64,000 bases of DNA, taken from assembly GCF_000429945.1 (NCBI RefSeq), contig NZ_AUCV01000029.1, forward strand, positions 1 through 64,000. The letters are read 5' to 3'. A program made the position numbers and the translations under genes. Below, piece by piece: positions 37,503 to 46,634 of this stretch. This DNA comes from Desulfogranum japonicum DSM 18378. Lineage in GTDB: Bacteria > Desulfobacterota > Desulfobulbia > Desulfobulbales > Desulfobulbaceae. Position 1 is the stretch's first letter. Each line of letters begins with the position of its first letter. A model generated the notes under the pieces. It was not told the origin of the DNA. It ran no database searches and worked only from the letters and a program-made list of their open reading frames with translations.

Positions 37503-38969
37503 ATGAAGAAGATCGAAATTAATCCCATTACTCGTCTCGAAGGTCACGGGAAGATAGCTATTTTTCTTGATGACCAGGGCAATGTAGACGATGCTTTTTT
37601 CCAGACCGTGGAATTTAGAGGGTTTGAAAAATTCCTTCAAGGGATGCCTATGGAAGAAGTGCCACGCACTGTTTCGACAGTGTGCGGTGTGTGCCGTGGT
37701 GTTCATTATATGGCTTCGACCAAAGCTGCTGACGGTGTTTTCGGGGTCACGCCTCCATCAGCAGGTCGTAAATTGCGTGAGCTGTTTTTCAATGCCCATT
37801 ATGTTGAAGATCATGCTGTTATCCTCTATGCCCTCGGCTTTCCCGATTTTGTGGTAGGCCCGGAAGCCAACCCTGCAGAGAGGAACGTGGTCGGCCTGAT
37901 TAACGCTGTGGGGGCGGAGGTCGGCAAGGAAGTCCTGCGAAAACGGGGGCTTGCCGTGAAGATTTTTGAATTGCTCGGCGGAAAACCCAACCATGCGGTG
38001 GCAGCCCTGCCCGGTGGGTGGTCCAAAAGCCTCAATGAAGAAGAGCGTAAACAGATTGAAGAGTGGTCCAAGGAGTTGGTTGAGCTTGGCGAACTTACGC
38101 TGAAAATATTTGACGATGTGGTCCTGCAAAATGATGACTACATGAAGCTGGTAACCGGTGATGTTTTTAAAGTGGAAGTCGGTTACATGGGCTCCGTCAA
38201 TGATAAGGATCAGATAACCTACTATGACGGCACTCAGAAGATCATTGACAGTGCCGGTAAGCCGGTGGGCAGTTTTACTGGAAAGGAATATCTCGATTTT
38301 ATTTCCGAACGTGTGCAGCCATGGACCTATTTGAAATTTCCCTACCAGAAAAAAATCGGTGACTGGCAGGGAATAGTTGAGGGGCCGGGTACCAATATTT
38401 ACAGTGTCGGGCCATTGGCCAGGTTGAATATTGTCAAAGAGATGGATACACCCAAAGCCCAGGCTCATTTTGAAAAGTTCCACGCAACTTTCGGGGCCAA
38501 GCCTGTGCACAACATTCTTGCCTACCATTGGGCACGCGCCATAGAGTTGCTCAACGCTGCTGAGAAGTGCCTGGAGCTGTCCCGTGATCCGGAAATTACC
38601 AGTAAAGACATCTGGAATAAACCCACTTCCTGCCCTGGTGAAGGTGTTGGCGTCATCGAGGCACCGCGCGGAACTCTTATTCATCATTACTGTACTGATG
38701 ATAAGGGGATCGTGACAGATGCCAACCTTATTGTGGCAACCACCCACAATAATGCGCCCATTAATCTTGCTGTAAAGAAGGCAGCCAAGCATTTTATCAA
38801 AGGTGGTGAAGTGCCTGAAAGCATGTTGAACTATGTGGAGATGGCATTCAGACCGTATGATTTATGTCTTGCCTGTGCTACCCATACGGTAACAGGTGGG
38901 CAAACTCCCATGGAAATCGAGATTTATGACAGCAAAGGCGGGTTGTACAAATCAATGAAAAATTTCTGA
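37503..38969 (+). CDS. mvhA: [NiFe] hydrogenase large subunit (MvhA, cysteine form)
   Basis: 488 aa with CAAGGAG upstream. The N-terminal L1 motif is TVCGVCRGVH (Cys61, Cys64); the usual Arg two residues before the first Cys is Thr here. The C-terminal L2 motif is DLCLACATH (Cys455, Cys458, His461), followed by a 27-residue tail that a maturation protease should remove after His461. All four nickel-ligand cysteines are present. Together with mvhG it forms the H2-oxidising unit of the Hdr complex. A selenocysteine-containing paralogue is at 58702. Confidence 0.93.
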   Translation: MKKIEINPITRLEGHGKIAIFLDDQGNVDDAFFQTVEFRGFEKFLQGMPMEEVPRTVSTVCGVCRGVHYMASTKAADGVFGVTPPSAGRKLRELFFNAHYVEDHAVILYALGFPDFVVGPEANPAERNVVGLINAVGAEVGKEVLRKRGLAVKIFELLGGKPNHAVAALPGGWSKSLNEEERKQIEEWSKELVELGELTLKIFDDVVLQNDDYMKLVTGDVFKVEVGYMGSVNDKDQITYYDGTQKIIDSAGKPVGSFTGKEYLDFISERVQPWTYLKFPYQKKIGDWQGIVEGPGTNIYSVGPLARLNIVKEMDTPKAQAHFEKFHATFGAKPVHNILAYHWARAIELLNAAEKCLELSRDPEITSKDIWNKPTSCPGEGVGVIEAPRGTLIHHYCTDDKGIVTDANLIVATTHNNAPINLAVKKAAKHFIKGGEVPESMLNYVEMAFRPYDLCLACATHTVTGGQTPMEIEIYDSKGGLYKSMKNF

Positions 38970-39106
38970 TATGTATTTTTCATCCGGGAAATGGGGGATG
39001 AACTGGATTTCGTAAATATTGATACGAAAAATACGGGATAGATGACCCATAGTCAGGAGGCCGGGCGTTTCATGCACGGCCTCTCCTCTTGATTTGGAGT
39101 GCTTGT

Positions 39107-39589
39107 ATGAGCGAAAAATGTGTTGTGGTAGGTATCGGTAATCCGTATCTGCAGGATGATCGCGCTGGCGTGGTAGTTGTGGAGAAGCTTGAAGAACAAG
39201 GGGTTCCCTGTAATACGGAGATAGTCTATACCGTGGGTTTCGAAGTTATGGACAAGGTAAAAGGCTATGATCGGGCGATCATTGTGGATGCCTGTATGCT
39301 GGGCAATGAACCTGGATCCATTCTGGAAGTAACCATGGACGATATTTTTACCACCAGTTCATTGGTTAATTCCCATGCAATCACTTTGGGAACAACTCTG
39401 AAAACAGGGTATCTTTGTTTTCAGGAAGAAATGCCAAAAGAAATTCAGATTGTTTTGATTGAAGTCAAGGATATCAAGGAGTTTACTCAGGTGATGTCAC
39501 CGGAAGTGGACAAGGCGGTCGAGGTAGTGGTGGATCGTATCAAGTCATTGGTTTGTCATTGGCACACTGCAATTCCCAGTGGTTCCTGA
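39107..39589 (+). CDS. Hydrogenase maturation protease (for MvhA)
   Basis: I start at ATG 39107 (TTGGAGTG upstream); an in-frame ATG is not found nearer. VVGIGNPYLQDDRAGVVVVEKL and IIVDACMLGNEPGSI carry the Gly-x-Gly-Asn and two acidic Ni-sensing residues of the HycI/HybD family. The endopeptidase clips the C-terminal tail of the large subunit after nickel insertion. It follows mvhA by 137 nt. A hairpin (39601-39638) lies just after the stop. Confidence 0.88.
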   Translation: MSEKCVVVGIGNPYLQDDRAGVVVVEKLEEQGVPCNTEIVYTVGFEVMDKVKGYDRAIIVDACMLGNEPGSILEVTMDDIFTTSSLVNSHAITLGTTLKTGYLCFQEEMPKEIQIVLIEVKDIKEFTQVMSPEVDKAVEVVVDRIKSLVCHWHTAIPSGS

Positions 39590-39600
39590 GACTGTGAGAA

Positions 39601-39638
39601 ATGATTCAGGGAATCTGTATCAGGATCCCCTGAATCAT
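39601..39638 (+). terminator. Stable hairpin after the hydrogenase operon
   Basis: ATGATTCAGGG and CCCTGAATCAT form a perfect 11-bp stem (loop 16 nt) 11 nt after the protease stop. There is no T run, so it may be a Rho-type or RNA-stability element and not a classical terminator. Confidence 0.5.
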
Positions 39639-39710
39639 GGTGCTGCGGGGCGCAATACCCTTGAGAGGATCGCGCTGTAAGTGGTTTTTATATGATGTCC
39701 TGTGTTTGTT

Positions 39711-39908
39711 TTACCCGTTTACTGCCACCAGGGTCAGGCCCAGTTTCTCTTCTGCTTCTTTAATCTTTGCCACTTGTTCTTCGCTCAGTTCGGCAGCGCT
39801 CAGAGCATTGCATGAATACGCGAGGATAGGTCTTCCTAAATCTTTTTCCAGGTCATTGATGGCTTTCAGGCTGTCCTGTGCTACATCCGGTGCTATTGAA
39901 CAAAGCAT
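39711..39908 (-). CDS. Small conserved-looking protein, 65 aa
   Basis: ATG at 39908 with GGAGAA upstream. A soluble mixed alpha/beta sequence (SLKAINDLEKDLGRPILAYSCNALSAAELSEEQVAKIKEAEEKLG) with one Cys and strongly helical, charged second half. It has normal coding composition and no shadow gene on the other strand. I do not recognise the family. It lies convergent to the hydrogenase operon. Confidence 0.65.
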   Translation of the reverse strand: MLCSIAPDVAQDSLKAINDLEKDLGRPILAYSCNALSAAELSEEQVAKIKEAEEKLGLTLVAVNG

Positions 39909-40094
39909 AGTGCATTCTCCGTGTTGTGTTGGGGGGATTACTTGTTATTTCTTATCGATATAGTAAGTGGTAATCAGGGTTACAGCAATACGGGACTGTT
40001 GATGGTAAAATGACGGGTGAAAACTATCAGTTTTGCAGCTCAGCTACGTCTGGTGTCTGGCACCTGTTGCAGGGGATGTCTGTAGGAATTCGGG

Positions 40095-40997
40095 CTAGTC
40101 TGTCAAGCGCATGAGATATGATTGTAAATTGGTGTTGGTATTGTTCAGGCCCAGCTTTTTTCTGAGGTTACGGCGGTGAAAGTTGACAGTGGTAATACTG
40201 AGATTGAGAATGTCGGCTATTTCTTTGCTTCTTTTTCCCTCGCGTATGAAGTTTGCGATCTGAATTTCCTGTGGAGTCAGTACTGTTTCCACTGCCTGTA
40301 ACCGTTTGAGAAAATGTCCGGATAATTCGCTAAGCCTGCTTCGCAGGCTACTTAGCAGAAGCAGAGCCTGACCCGCCAGAGGAAATTGCTCCAGCTGTTC
40401 AAGAATGGGGAATACCGTTTGCCTGAGGTTGTCGAGAGTTCGGGTTTCCATTTCTTTCTGATCCCGTTCCCGTTGCTGAAGAAGCACTTTGAGTGCTGTG
40501 TTGGATTCCTGGAGTTTCAGTTTTTCTTCGCGCAATGCCTGTTCGGTTTTATGCTGTTTTTCTTCGGCGAGCTTGAGCGCAGTGATGTTTTCGTGGCTTA
40601 CCACTATTCTGATAGGACCTGATTCCGGAGACCTGGTCACGCGCATGTAGAACCACCGTTTTTCAGTGGGAGAATGGCATGGGTAGTCTTGTACGAACTC
40701 GTCAATTTTCCCATCAATCACATCCCGAATGCCCTTGGCTACGGAGTGGGATTCATCAGCTGAATACCCATCGGCGGTATCGCAGATATTCAGATAGTTA
40801 ATTTTGAGTGTTCCCGGTCTCATTTGGAATTCATTTTCTTCAGCAAATTTTTTCCAGGACCTGTTGGTCTCCAGTATGTAGCCTTCTTCATCCAGGATCG
40901 CAACATGGGCAGTAAGAGAATTGAGAATAGTTCGGGCAAGGAGTTCGGGGTGATTGCCCAGAGGATGACTGGGGGGATCCTCATTGTGTTTTTTCAT
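40095..40997 (-). CDS. PAS domain protein with LuxR-type helix-turn-helix
   Basis: From ATG 40997 the protein has 300 aa; an in-frame start at 41039 is possible. A PAS fold (about residues 20-140, ILDEEGYILETNRSWKKFAEEN) is followed by a coiled coil and a C-terminal LuxR/GerE domain (LTPQEIQIANFIREGKRSKEIADILNLSITTVNFHRRNLRKKLGL). It is a soluble one-component or response-type transcription factor with PAS sensing. No kinase partner adjoins it. Confidence 0.85.
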   Translation of the reverse strand: MKKHNEDPPSHPLGNHPELLARTILNSLTAHVAILDEEGYILETNRSWKKFAEENEFQMRPGTLKINYLNICDTADGYSADESHSVAKGIRDVIDGKIDEFVQDYPCHSPTEKRWFYMRVTRSPESGPIRIVVSHENITALKLAEEKQHKTEQALREEKLKLQESNTALKVLLQQRERDQKEMETRTLDNLRQTVFPILEQLEQFPLAGQALLLLSSLRSRLSELSGHFLKRLQAVETVLTPQEIQIANFIREGKRSKEIADILNLSITTVNFHRRNLRKKLGLNNTNTNLQSYLMRLTD

Positions 40998-41282
40998 GGA
41001 AAGTGCCTGATATTGTTGGCTATGCCAAGAGCTGACCAAAGTGCTGTGTTTATCGAAATTGCATGTTATGCAGAGTTAATGGATTGGATTTATATGATTA
41101 TTTCGAATCTAGGGGAGCACTCCGAAATCCGCCAAGAGAGGAGGAACTCAAAAGGCTCAGTGGCCAGTTTCTGCCCATAAATGAAGATTTTTATGTAACT
41201 GATCACGGGGTTAACAACACTGATATCTCAATTATTTCTGAGTCGTAACTGGTCACAGATGCTAGGCAGTTGACCCATTGAA

Positions 41283-41885
41283 TTACGCGTTGAGAATCTC
41301 TTTAAGGCTATTTTCACCTTTGTAAACGAGCAGTTCACCTTTACCTACTGGTACTAATGAAATACTTAGATTGTCCTGAATGTTTAACCAGGCTATGAAT
41401 TCTTCAAGCTCGCTACGATGAGAAGTGGCATTGTCGCAGACGAGTAAACCACCATTCTTAAGTAAGTTACATAATTGTTCTGCTAAAGTTGTATACGTTT
41501 TGCGATCTGCATCAAGAAAAATGAAATCCACGTTTTCGGGAACTTCATTTAAGACTTCACTGACGTCACCCACAAGCTGAGTGATCTTTGAATTGACCTT
41601 AGCTTTATCAAAGTTTACGGAGGCTTCCGCGACTTTCTGAGGATTGGCCTCTATTGTGTAAACCATCCCGTTCTCTGGGAGTGCTGACGCCAGCCAAAGT
41701 GTCGAATATCCATTTGATGTGCCAATTTCAAGGATCTTCTTTGCGCCTGTAGCCTTGACAAGTACAAATAAAAACTCACCAGTATCTCTTGTTATATTAA
41801 GGTATTTCTTAGATTTAACAGACTGATTCTGGTCGTTTTCGGTGCCAAGTTTTTCTAGGTCATCCATGATTTTTTGAAGTACCAC
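41283..41885 (-). CDS. O-methyltransferase (class I SAM-dependent)
   Basis: GTG start with AGGAGAC upstream; 200 aa. KKILEIGTSNGYSTLWLASAL is the SAM-binding motif I and DFIFLDADRKTYTTLAEQL carries the acidic metal and SAM contacts of the COMT/caffeoyl-CoA type (Methyltransf_24/3). The substrate is unknown. Expressed alone. Confidence 0.85.
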   Translation of the reverse strand: MVLQKIMDDLEKLGTENDQNQSVKSKKYLNITRDTGEFLFVLVKATGAKKILEIGTSNGYSTLWLASALPENGMVYTIEANPQKVAEASVNFDKAKVNSKITQLVGDVSEVLNEVPENVDFIFLDADRKTYTTLAEQLCNLLKNGGLLVCDNATSHRSELEEFIAWLNIQDNLSISLVPVGKGELLVYKGENSLKEILNA

Positions 41886-41930
41886 ATTGGTCTCCTTGGG
41901 GATATGTGTTTATCAAAAGGATGTTCGTGT

Positions 41931-42099
41931 CCGTCCATAAATGGTCATTTTACCCAATTTTTGCGTTATGCTCAAAATCTAATCCTTGAAGCTAAGCGAA
42001 GACTCCGATATCCATCAAATGTCTGCGGAAAAATCTATCGCATGCCTCGGAGTCTACGCTTACCTAAACTTAAGCAAAAATAATCATTTATGGATAGAC
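41931..42099. repeat. Repeat family C, copy 1
   Basis: Inverted ends GTCCATAAATGG and CATTTATGGATAGAC, with internal GCATGCCTCGGAGTCTACGCTTACC and TTTTTGCGTTATGCTCAAAAT blocks shared with 46277-46466. Non-coding. Confidence 0.75.
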
Positions 42100-42100
42100 A

Positions 42101-42670
42101 CTAACTCAGATTCCAATACGGATAGTCCATTTGTTGCGCAATGCGGCGTCGAGCATCGGCACCTGCTAACCGTTCGACAAGGAAGAGTCCTAGGTCAATG
42201 GACGATGATACTCCTCGCCCGGTAATCACGTCACCTTCATCAACTACACGCTGATCAACTACAGATTGGCAATAGGGTTCGAGTTCATTAAAGGCAATTG
42301 GATGGGTAGTTGCACGCTTTCCTGCAAGAAACCCGGCGGAACCCAATAAGAGAGCTCCGGTGCAAACGGAAACTTTCAATTTTGCAGAACTGGCTGTTTG
42401 TATCCAGGCTGTAAACTCAGTATCAAACTGGAGAGATCTTGTCCCAAAACCACCGGGAACAAAGATGAGATCGTACTCACCCAGGGGCTCTCCTGCCGTA
42501 TCCGGAAAGAATCGAAGCCCTCTATCGTCGGCTACCTTCTGGGTGAGAGAACACATATCCCATTCAAATTCGGGAAGAATGTTCATTGACTTCAGTCGGG
42601 TAAGTGGATCATAGGCCCCGATCAGATCCAGCGTAGTCATCTGGTCAAAAATAATAAATGCCGCTTTCAT
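42101..42670 (-). CDS. DJ-1/PfpI family protein (isonitrile-hydratase-like)
   Basis: I start at the ATG at 42670, with GGATGGAG upstream; it gives 189 aa starting MKAAFIIFDQMTTLDLIGAYDPL, the natural family start. VSVCTGALLLGSAGFLAGKRATTH carries the nucleophile-elbow Cys and a His; DLIFVPGGFGTRSL the Gly-Gly loop. The subgroup with C-T-G and ATTH resembles isonitrile hydratase and AraC-domain relatives. Substrate unknown. Confidence 0.85.
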   Translation of the reverse strand: MKAAFIIFDQMTTLDLIGAYDPLTRLKSMNILPEFEWDMCSLTQKVADDRGLRFFPDTAGEPLGEYDLIFVPGGFGTRSLQFDTEFTAWIQTASSAKLKVSVCTGALLLGSAGFLAGKRATTHPIAFNELEPYCQSVVDQRVVDEGDVITGRGVSSSIDLGLFLVERLAGADARRRIAQQMDYPYWNLS

Positions 42671-42809
42671 GTTGCTCCATCCAATGTATGCGGATACCTT
42701 GTAATCAATGTTATGCCAAGCCTTAATGAACAACCATACATCACCAAGCTCTATTCATAATCCATCTGGACGATGTTCCGTATTCGGGGATGGCTGTATA
42801 TCATATACG

Positions 42810-43322
42810 TCAAGCAATAACATTCAGGTAAGACAGCTTGTCGGTCAATTGATTTTTTTCCTGAATATATTCAATAGACTGTCTTGCAATCAATGCGTCG
42901 TAAGATTCTCCATGTATTTGTTCGTGAATTTCTGCATAGGTAGGTCCCTTTCCTTGTTCATAAACCGCAATATCATAGCCGGCTTTTTTCAAGGTAGAGG
43001 AAAATATATCAGTGTCACCATGCACCTTATCCCATAAACCTGCAAGTGCAGAATCCTGAAACGTGGCAAAATTTTCTTGAGATATAGAACCGACGATCGT
43101 ACCATCCCTGGTTATTACCATAGATTGCTCTTGCTTCCCTTGAATACTGAGCTGATTTTGATAGGCTGCCAGGTTGGGTAAGGCGAAATTCTCACTGTTG
43201 CTAGATGGAGAATCGTCTTTTTGTAAAGTGAAAGTTTCAGTATTAATATGTGTTGCTGTTTTTTGAGTTGTGTTTCTTGTTGCAATCGTTACTGGGGTTG
43301 TAGGGATTGGATTGAATTGCAT
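42810..43322 (-). CDS. Unknown protein with disordered N-terminus (170 aa)
   Basis: AGGAG precedes ATG 43322. The first 60 residues are Thr/Ser/Gln-rich and look disordered; residues about 68-170 look ordered, with a beta start (MVITRDGTIVGSI) and a helical end containing EIHEQIHGESYDALIARQ. Similar architecture (disordered head, compact tail of 80-100 residues) is seen in the three neighbours at 43373, 44290 and 48617. No family recognised. Confidence 0.6.
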   Translation of the reverse strand: MQFNPIPTTPVTIATRNTTQKTATHINTETFTLQKDDSPSSNSENFALPNLAAYQNQLSIQGKQEQSMVITRDGTIVGSISQENFATFQDSALAGLWDKVHGDTDIFSSTLKKAGYDIAVYEQGKGPTYAEIHEQIHGESYDALIARQSIEYIQEKNQLTDKLSYLNVIA

Positions 43323-43372
43323 AGCAACTCCTTTTTGAGATATGCTTCACCTGTATATGTTTATCGAACCAC

Positions 43373-43846
43373 TTATGTATGATTCGCCTTGGCGATTGTG
43401 TCTATATTGCTAAGTATGTTCAAAATTCTTTTGTCGTTTTCGGCGTATGCACGTTCCCCATGTTGCTCGTGTAATTGTAATTGTTGTTCCCAATGTGCAA
43501 TAAAATCTTTCGGTATATCTGCTTGGTGTATATTCTCATTGGAGCTAAACCCGAGTTCAGGCTGAAAAGACAAGAGAGCATGATCTTGGAAAGAAATAGC
43601 TCCTTTTTGATACAGTTCTTGACTCATATCTGACATTTCTCGCGGTGACATATTTCGAATATTGTATTTTTGAGCAATATCGGAAAGAGATTCAGCCGTG
43701 TCCAAGTTAATTTTTTCAGAACGAGATGAAGCTGAATTTACCTCTGTTGCTGAATTCGGCAAATTCTGGCCGTCTTTATTTCCAGCAACGGTAGAAGGTG
43801 TCGTGGAAAGAGCTTGCGTCTGTGGTTGTTTCACACTGGTCATCAT
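43373..43846 (-). CDS. Unknown protein with disordered N-terminus (157 aa)
   Basis: The start is at the double ATG 43846, GGGAGAT upstream. A Ser/Thr/Asn-rich head precedes a helical tail containing IAQKYNIRNMSPREMSDMSQELYQKGAISFQDHALLSF. I have a general impression that this tail motif occurs in uncharacterised proteobacterial proteins, but cannot name a family. It lies 50 nt upstream of the 42810-43322 gene on the same strand. Confidence 0.6.
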   Translation of the reverse strand: MMTSVKQPQTQALSTTPSTVAGNKDGQNLPNSATEVNSASSRSEKINLDTAESLSDIAQKYNIRNMSPREMSDMSQELYQKGAISFQDHALLSFQPELGFSSNENIHQADIPKDFIAHWEQQLQLHEQHGERAYAENDKRILNILSNIDTIAKANHT

Positions 43847-44124
43847 GTTGTCTATCTCCCTTTTGTTCCGTAAGTGAGTATAGGGGGCCATATGTGCAAG
43901 ATCGTGATAGCCCGTATAGGTAGACTGACGGAGTCTACGCTTACCTGCGAACAATCACGCTTGCATAAGCTTGAACCACCTGAAATCACTTGCAAGTAAG
44001 ATATAGGTGAAGGCCGGAAGGTATGTCCCCCATGATCAGTGACTTTGTTCCTACTGCAGGCATGAGAATGGGGATGCCCTCTTCGCGTGATTTTGTTACG
44101 ACCTCTAACAGTATCCTTCTAGCA

Positions 44125-44284
44125 GTAACTGTTCACATTGCCCCTGGTCTTTCCGCGATCAGCCTGGTTTATGTATGGGCAATACGTTGCCTCAGTTTGC
44201 TTGCTAAAATTCCAGGCGCCCTGCAAGTGGTTACAAGTACAAGAGAGTTTCCCCTGTTTAGTCACTTGCCCTATGAATAGTTAC
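44125..44284. repeat. Repeat family A, copy 5
   Basis: GTAACTGTTCACATTG to GAATAGTTAC with TTTCCGCGATCAGCCTGG and an intact size of 160 bp. It sits 5 nt beyond the stop codon of the 44290-44736 gene. Confidence 0.85.
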
Positions 44285-44289
44285 TTCTA

Positions 44290-44736
44290 TCATGCACGCT
44301 CATTAACTCCGATTGTTTTCCCTTGCGCTGTGTGCATGAGTTCTATTGCCATTTGTAATTTATCGGCCAAATCTTGATCATTGCGCGACAATGCCCCCTC
44401 GATTCCGAGACGGGCTTTTTCGATAAAATTGATGCGCGAAGTGTCTGTAGCCATATCTACCGGTTGCTGACCTGCCGCTACCGGAATCTTTATTGTCATC
44501 CCCATGAAAGGTGAACTTTCATCGAGCGACATATTCCCACTGCGGATTTCGTTGTTCATCCAATCGAACATATCCTGGCGGGTCATGCTGGTAAAATCAG
44601 CCTGTTTGACAGTAGAGTTTTCGGCAGTGGCTGCTGCCAATTTGGCTGAAAACGACGTTGGGTTCGACGTCTTGGTGGCGGGTATCTGTGTATGTTGGCT
44701 CGTGTAAAGTTGGTTGGCATCTGCACCGATCTTCAT
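44290..44736 (-). CDS. Unknown protein with disordered N-terminus (148 aa)
   Basis: AGGAGGAG precedes the ATG. After a 45-residue Thr/Ser/Ala-rich head come FTSMTRQDMFDWMNNEIRSG and SPFMGMTIKIPV, then helices ending in QGKTIGVNERA. The tail is a compact alpha/beta unit. No family name available. It is the third of a group of small proteins with similar layout in 42.8-44.7 kb. Confidence 0.65.
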   Translation of the reverse strand: MKIGADANQLYTSQHTQIPATKTSNPTSFSAKLAAATAENSTVKQADFTSMTRQDMFDWMNNEIRSGNMSLDESSPFMGMTIKIPVAAGQQPVDMATDTSRINFIEKARLGIEGALSRNDQDLADKLQMAIELMHTAQGKTIGVNERA

Positions 44737-44820
44737 GGAATTCTCCTCCTGTTGCCTGGGCTATACAGATATAACGTAATAAATACCAGTTTGGCCGGTA
44801 CCTCATGTATTACGTGTTAA

Positions 44821-44980
44821 GTCCACGGAAAAAATAAATTATCCAATCTTGCTTGTCTCTCAACTCGGTAACGTCGTCGCGTCGATGGCTCAACACGGCC
44901 AGTATGGAACCATTGACGCGACGACGTTACCAAACCGATATCCTACGCAATTTTTGGATATGTATTATTTTTCGCGACCC
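44821..44980. repeat. Repeat family B, copy 3
   Basis: 160 bp, same orientation as copy 1. Ends GTCCACGGAAAA and TTTTTCGCGACCC; inner 17-bp perfect stem at 44867-44883 with 44915-44931. Confidence 0.9.
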
Positions 44981-44984
44981 TTAA

Positions 44985-45347
44985 AGGGGGTCTTGGAATA
45001 GGGATCTTGTTTCGTTAATCATTCCAATCATGATTTTACTGAGACTTCAGTTGTGTTTGCTGTTGATTGTTTTGTTGAAACAGTGGCGTTATAGATGCGA
45101 ACCATATCCTCTAACAGGTTGTTGAAGAAACTCTAAAAACCTACTCCTAACCAACCTCATAATGTGCTAAGGATTTACGGAAGAGTACTATGTGGTATGC
45201 CTTTATCAGCAGCCTGCTAAATGGTTTCCTGTCGCTATTCGTTTCATCGGTCGCTACCCGATGGTTACTTATCGGAAATTTGCCAAGACCACTTTAATAA
45301 AGATTTGCAGCAGGGCAAAAGGTCAGCTATAAACAAGGGTAGGAGTC
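44985..45347. other. No recognised gene
   Basis: About 360 bp with stop codons in all frames after short stretches. The segment at 45116-45330 looks like decayed sequence next to the element at 45348. I cannot name it. Confidence 0.4.
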
Positions 45348-45487
45348 TGTCGGAGTAAGCTCTTTTTCCCCCATATTTGTGTTGCTTTTTTGAAAGTCGA
45401 TGCTCCCAATATCAACTATATGGCTGTGCTTGATTTCCTGAAAAAGCCTTAATCTGAGAATAAATAACAAGGCTCCTACAGACTGCC
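45348..45487. repeat. Small element with terminal inverted repeats
   Basis: Starts AGTCTGTCGGAGTAAGC and ends AAGGCTCCTACAGACT, which are imperfect inverted copies (AGTCTGT-x-GGAG). About 140 bp without a gene; it looks like a deleted insertion-sequence relic, and it truncates a family A repeat on its right. Confidence 0.55.
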
Positions 45488-45490
45488 TAG

Positions 45491-45580
45491 TGTCCTGTTT
45501 GCGCAAACTTCAGGTACCCTGTAACCAGTAACAAATGCGGAAGATTTCCAAGCTTATTCGTCTCACCTGTGAGTAGTTAT
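45491..45580. repeat. Repeat family A, right half only
   Basis: Contains CAGGTACCCTGTAACCAGTAACA and ends GAGTAGTTAT as in full copies; the left 65 bp are missing, replaced by the element at 45348-45487. Confidence 0.7.
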
Positions 45581-45701
45581 TTCGCTGAAAGATTACCTAT
45601 GTCATCTTGAAATGTCCTAAATTATCCATCAATGCTGCCATAACAGTATCTTTTCGTGGGAAATGTAGATTGTTGGTGTTGAGGTGCTGGCTATTTTACG
45701 T

Positions 45702-46211
45702 TCAGTATTCCCATTTGCGATACTTTTCATCCTTATCTTTCATCGTCTCATACAACCAGACCATTCGATCCAAATACCAACTTTTTCCAAGGTAGGCCAA
45801 GGCTATGCCAAGAATAGCGGCCCAAACTGAATAGTAGACAATTGCCCAAAGCGACAGCACCATACCGATGAAAGAAATTGTATTGAGAATGTTATACAGG
45901 GGCGTTTTATGAATGTCAGGAATCTCAACATTGTCTCTATTGCGATAAACTCTTTCTCCCAACACAGATTTTGAGGCCCAATTTTTTGTCGATTTTGGTT
46001 TGTTGAAAAAAACAGGATTGAAAAACATCCAGAGAATAGACCCTATTCCTGGAACCAAACACCACCAGCCTATTAAAGCCCGGCTCCAAAAACTGATCAC
46101 AATCAATGGAAGAACTGAATATCTTGTCCAGACGCTCCACGGATTGGAATGTTTCATCCAATTCTCGTCTGTCAATCGGAATATCTTTGCTACTGTTCTT
46201 TCTAGGGTCAT
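45702..46211 (-). CDS. DUF6653-like membrane protein
   Basis: 169 aa with two to four membrane segments. ENWMKHSNPWSVWTRYSVLPLIVISFWSR, GWWCLVPGIGSILWMFFNP and WASKSVLGERVYRNR resemble an uncharacterised membrane family I associate with DUF6653. Function unknown. No clear Shine-Dalgarno. It stands alone in a repeat-rich stretch. Confidence 0.65.
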   Translation of the reverse strand: MTLERTVAKIFRLTDENWMKHSNPWSVWTRYSVLPLIVISFWSRALIGWWCLVPGIGSILWMFFNPVFFNKPKSTKNWASKSVLGERVYRNRDNVEIPDIHKTPLYNILNTISFIGMVLSLWAIVYYSVWAAILGIALAYLGKSWYLDRMVWLYETMKDKDEKYRKWEY

Positions 46212-46276
46212 ACTGTCATTTTGTGTGAATGTACGAATAGGTTGACCTTCAGCAACAGTGGTTACCTGGTACCTCT

Positions 46277-46466
46277 GTTCATAAATGGTCTTTTCAGAGT
46301 CTCGTCCCTCGTTTACCCGCCTAATTTTTACGCTATGCTCAAAATTTTATCCTCGAAGGCAAGCGAAGACTACGATATCAACTATATGTCTATGGTGCAA
46401 TTTATCGCATGCCTCGGAGTCTATGCTTACCTAAACTTGAGCAAAGAGCCTCATTTCTGGATAACT
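46277..46466. repeat. Repeat family C, copy 2
   Basis: GTTCATAAATGG to CATTTCTGGATAAC, with the blocks TTTACGCTATGCTCAAAAT and GCATGCCTCGGAGTCTATGCTTACC. It lies next to the DUF6653-like gene. Confidence 0.75.
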
Positions 46467-46634
46467 ACCTGACGGCTGAATAATAACTACAGTTTTCATG
46501 TTTACTCCTTGGCCATGAGGAGTGTTACCCAATACGATACTCTGCAATTCCTTGATGTTCCCTTATTGACGAAGTTTGGAGCATCTAAGCAAATTCGAAT
46601 AATTCACTTTGTGAAGAGCAGAAAGAAATAGGCA

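Noticed and set aside
41063-41248. A frame reading RVNGLDLYDYFESRG and LSGQFLPINEDFYV
   Set aside because: Could be a decayed gene, but there is no start signal and I cannot match it to a family.
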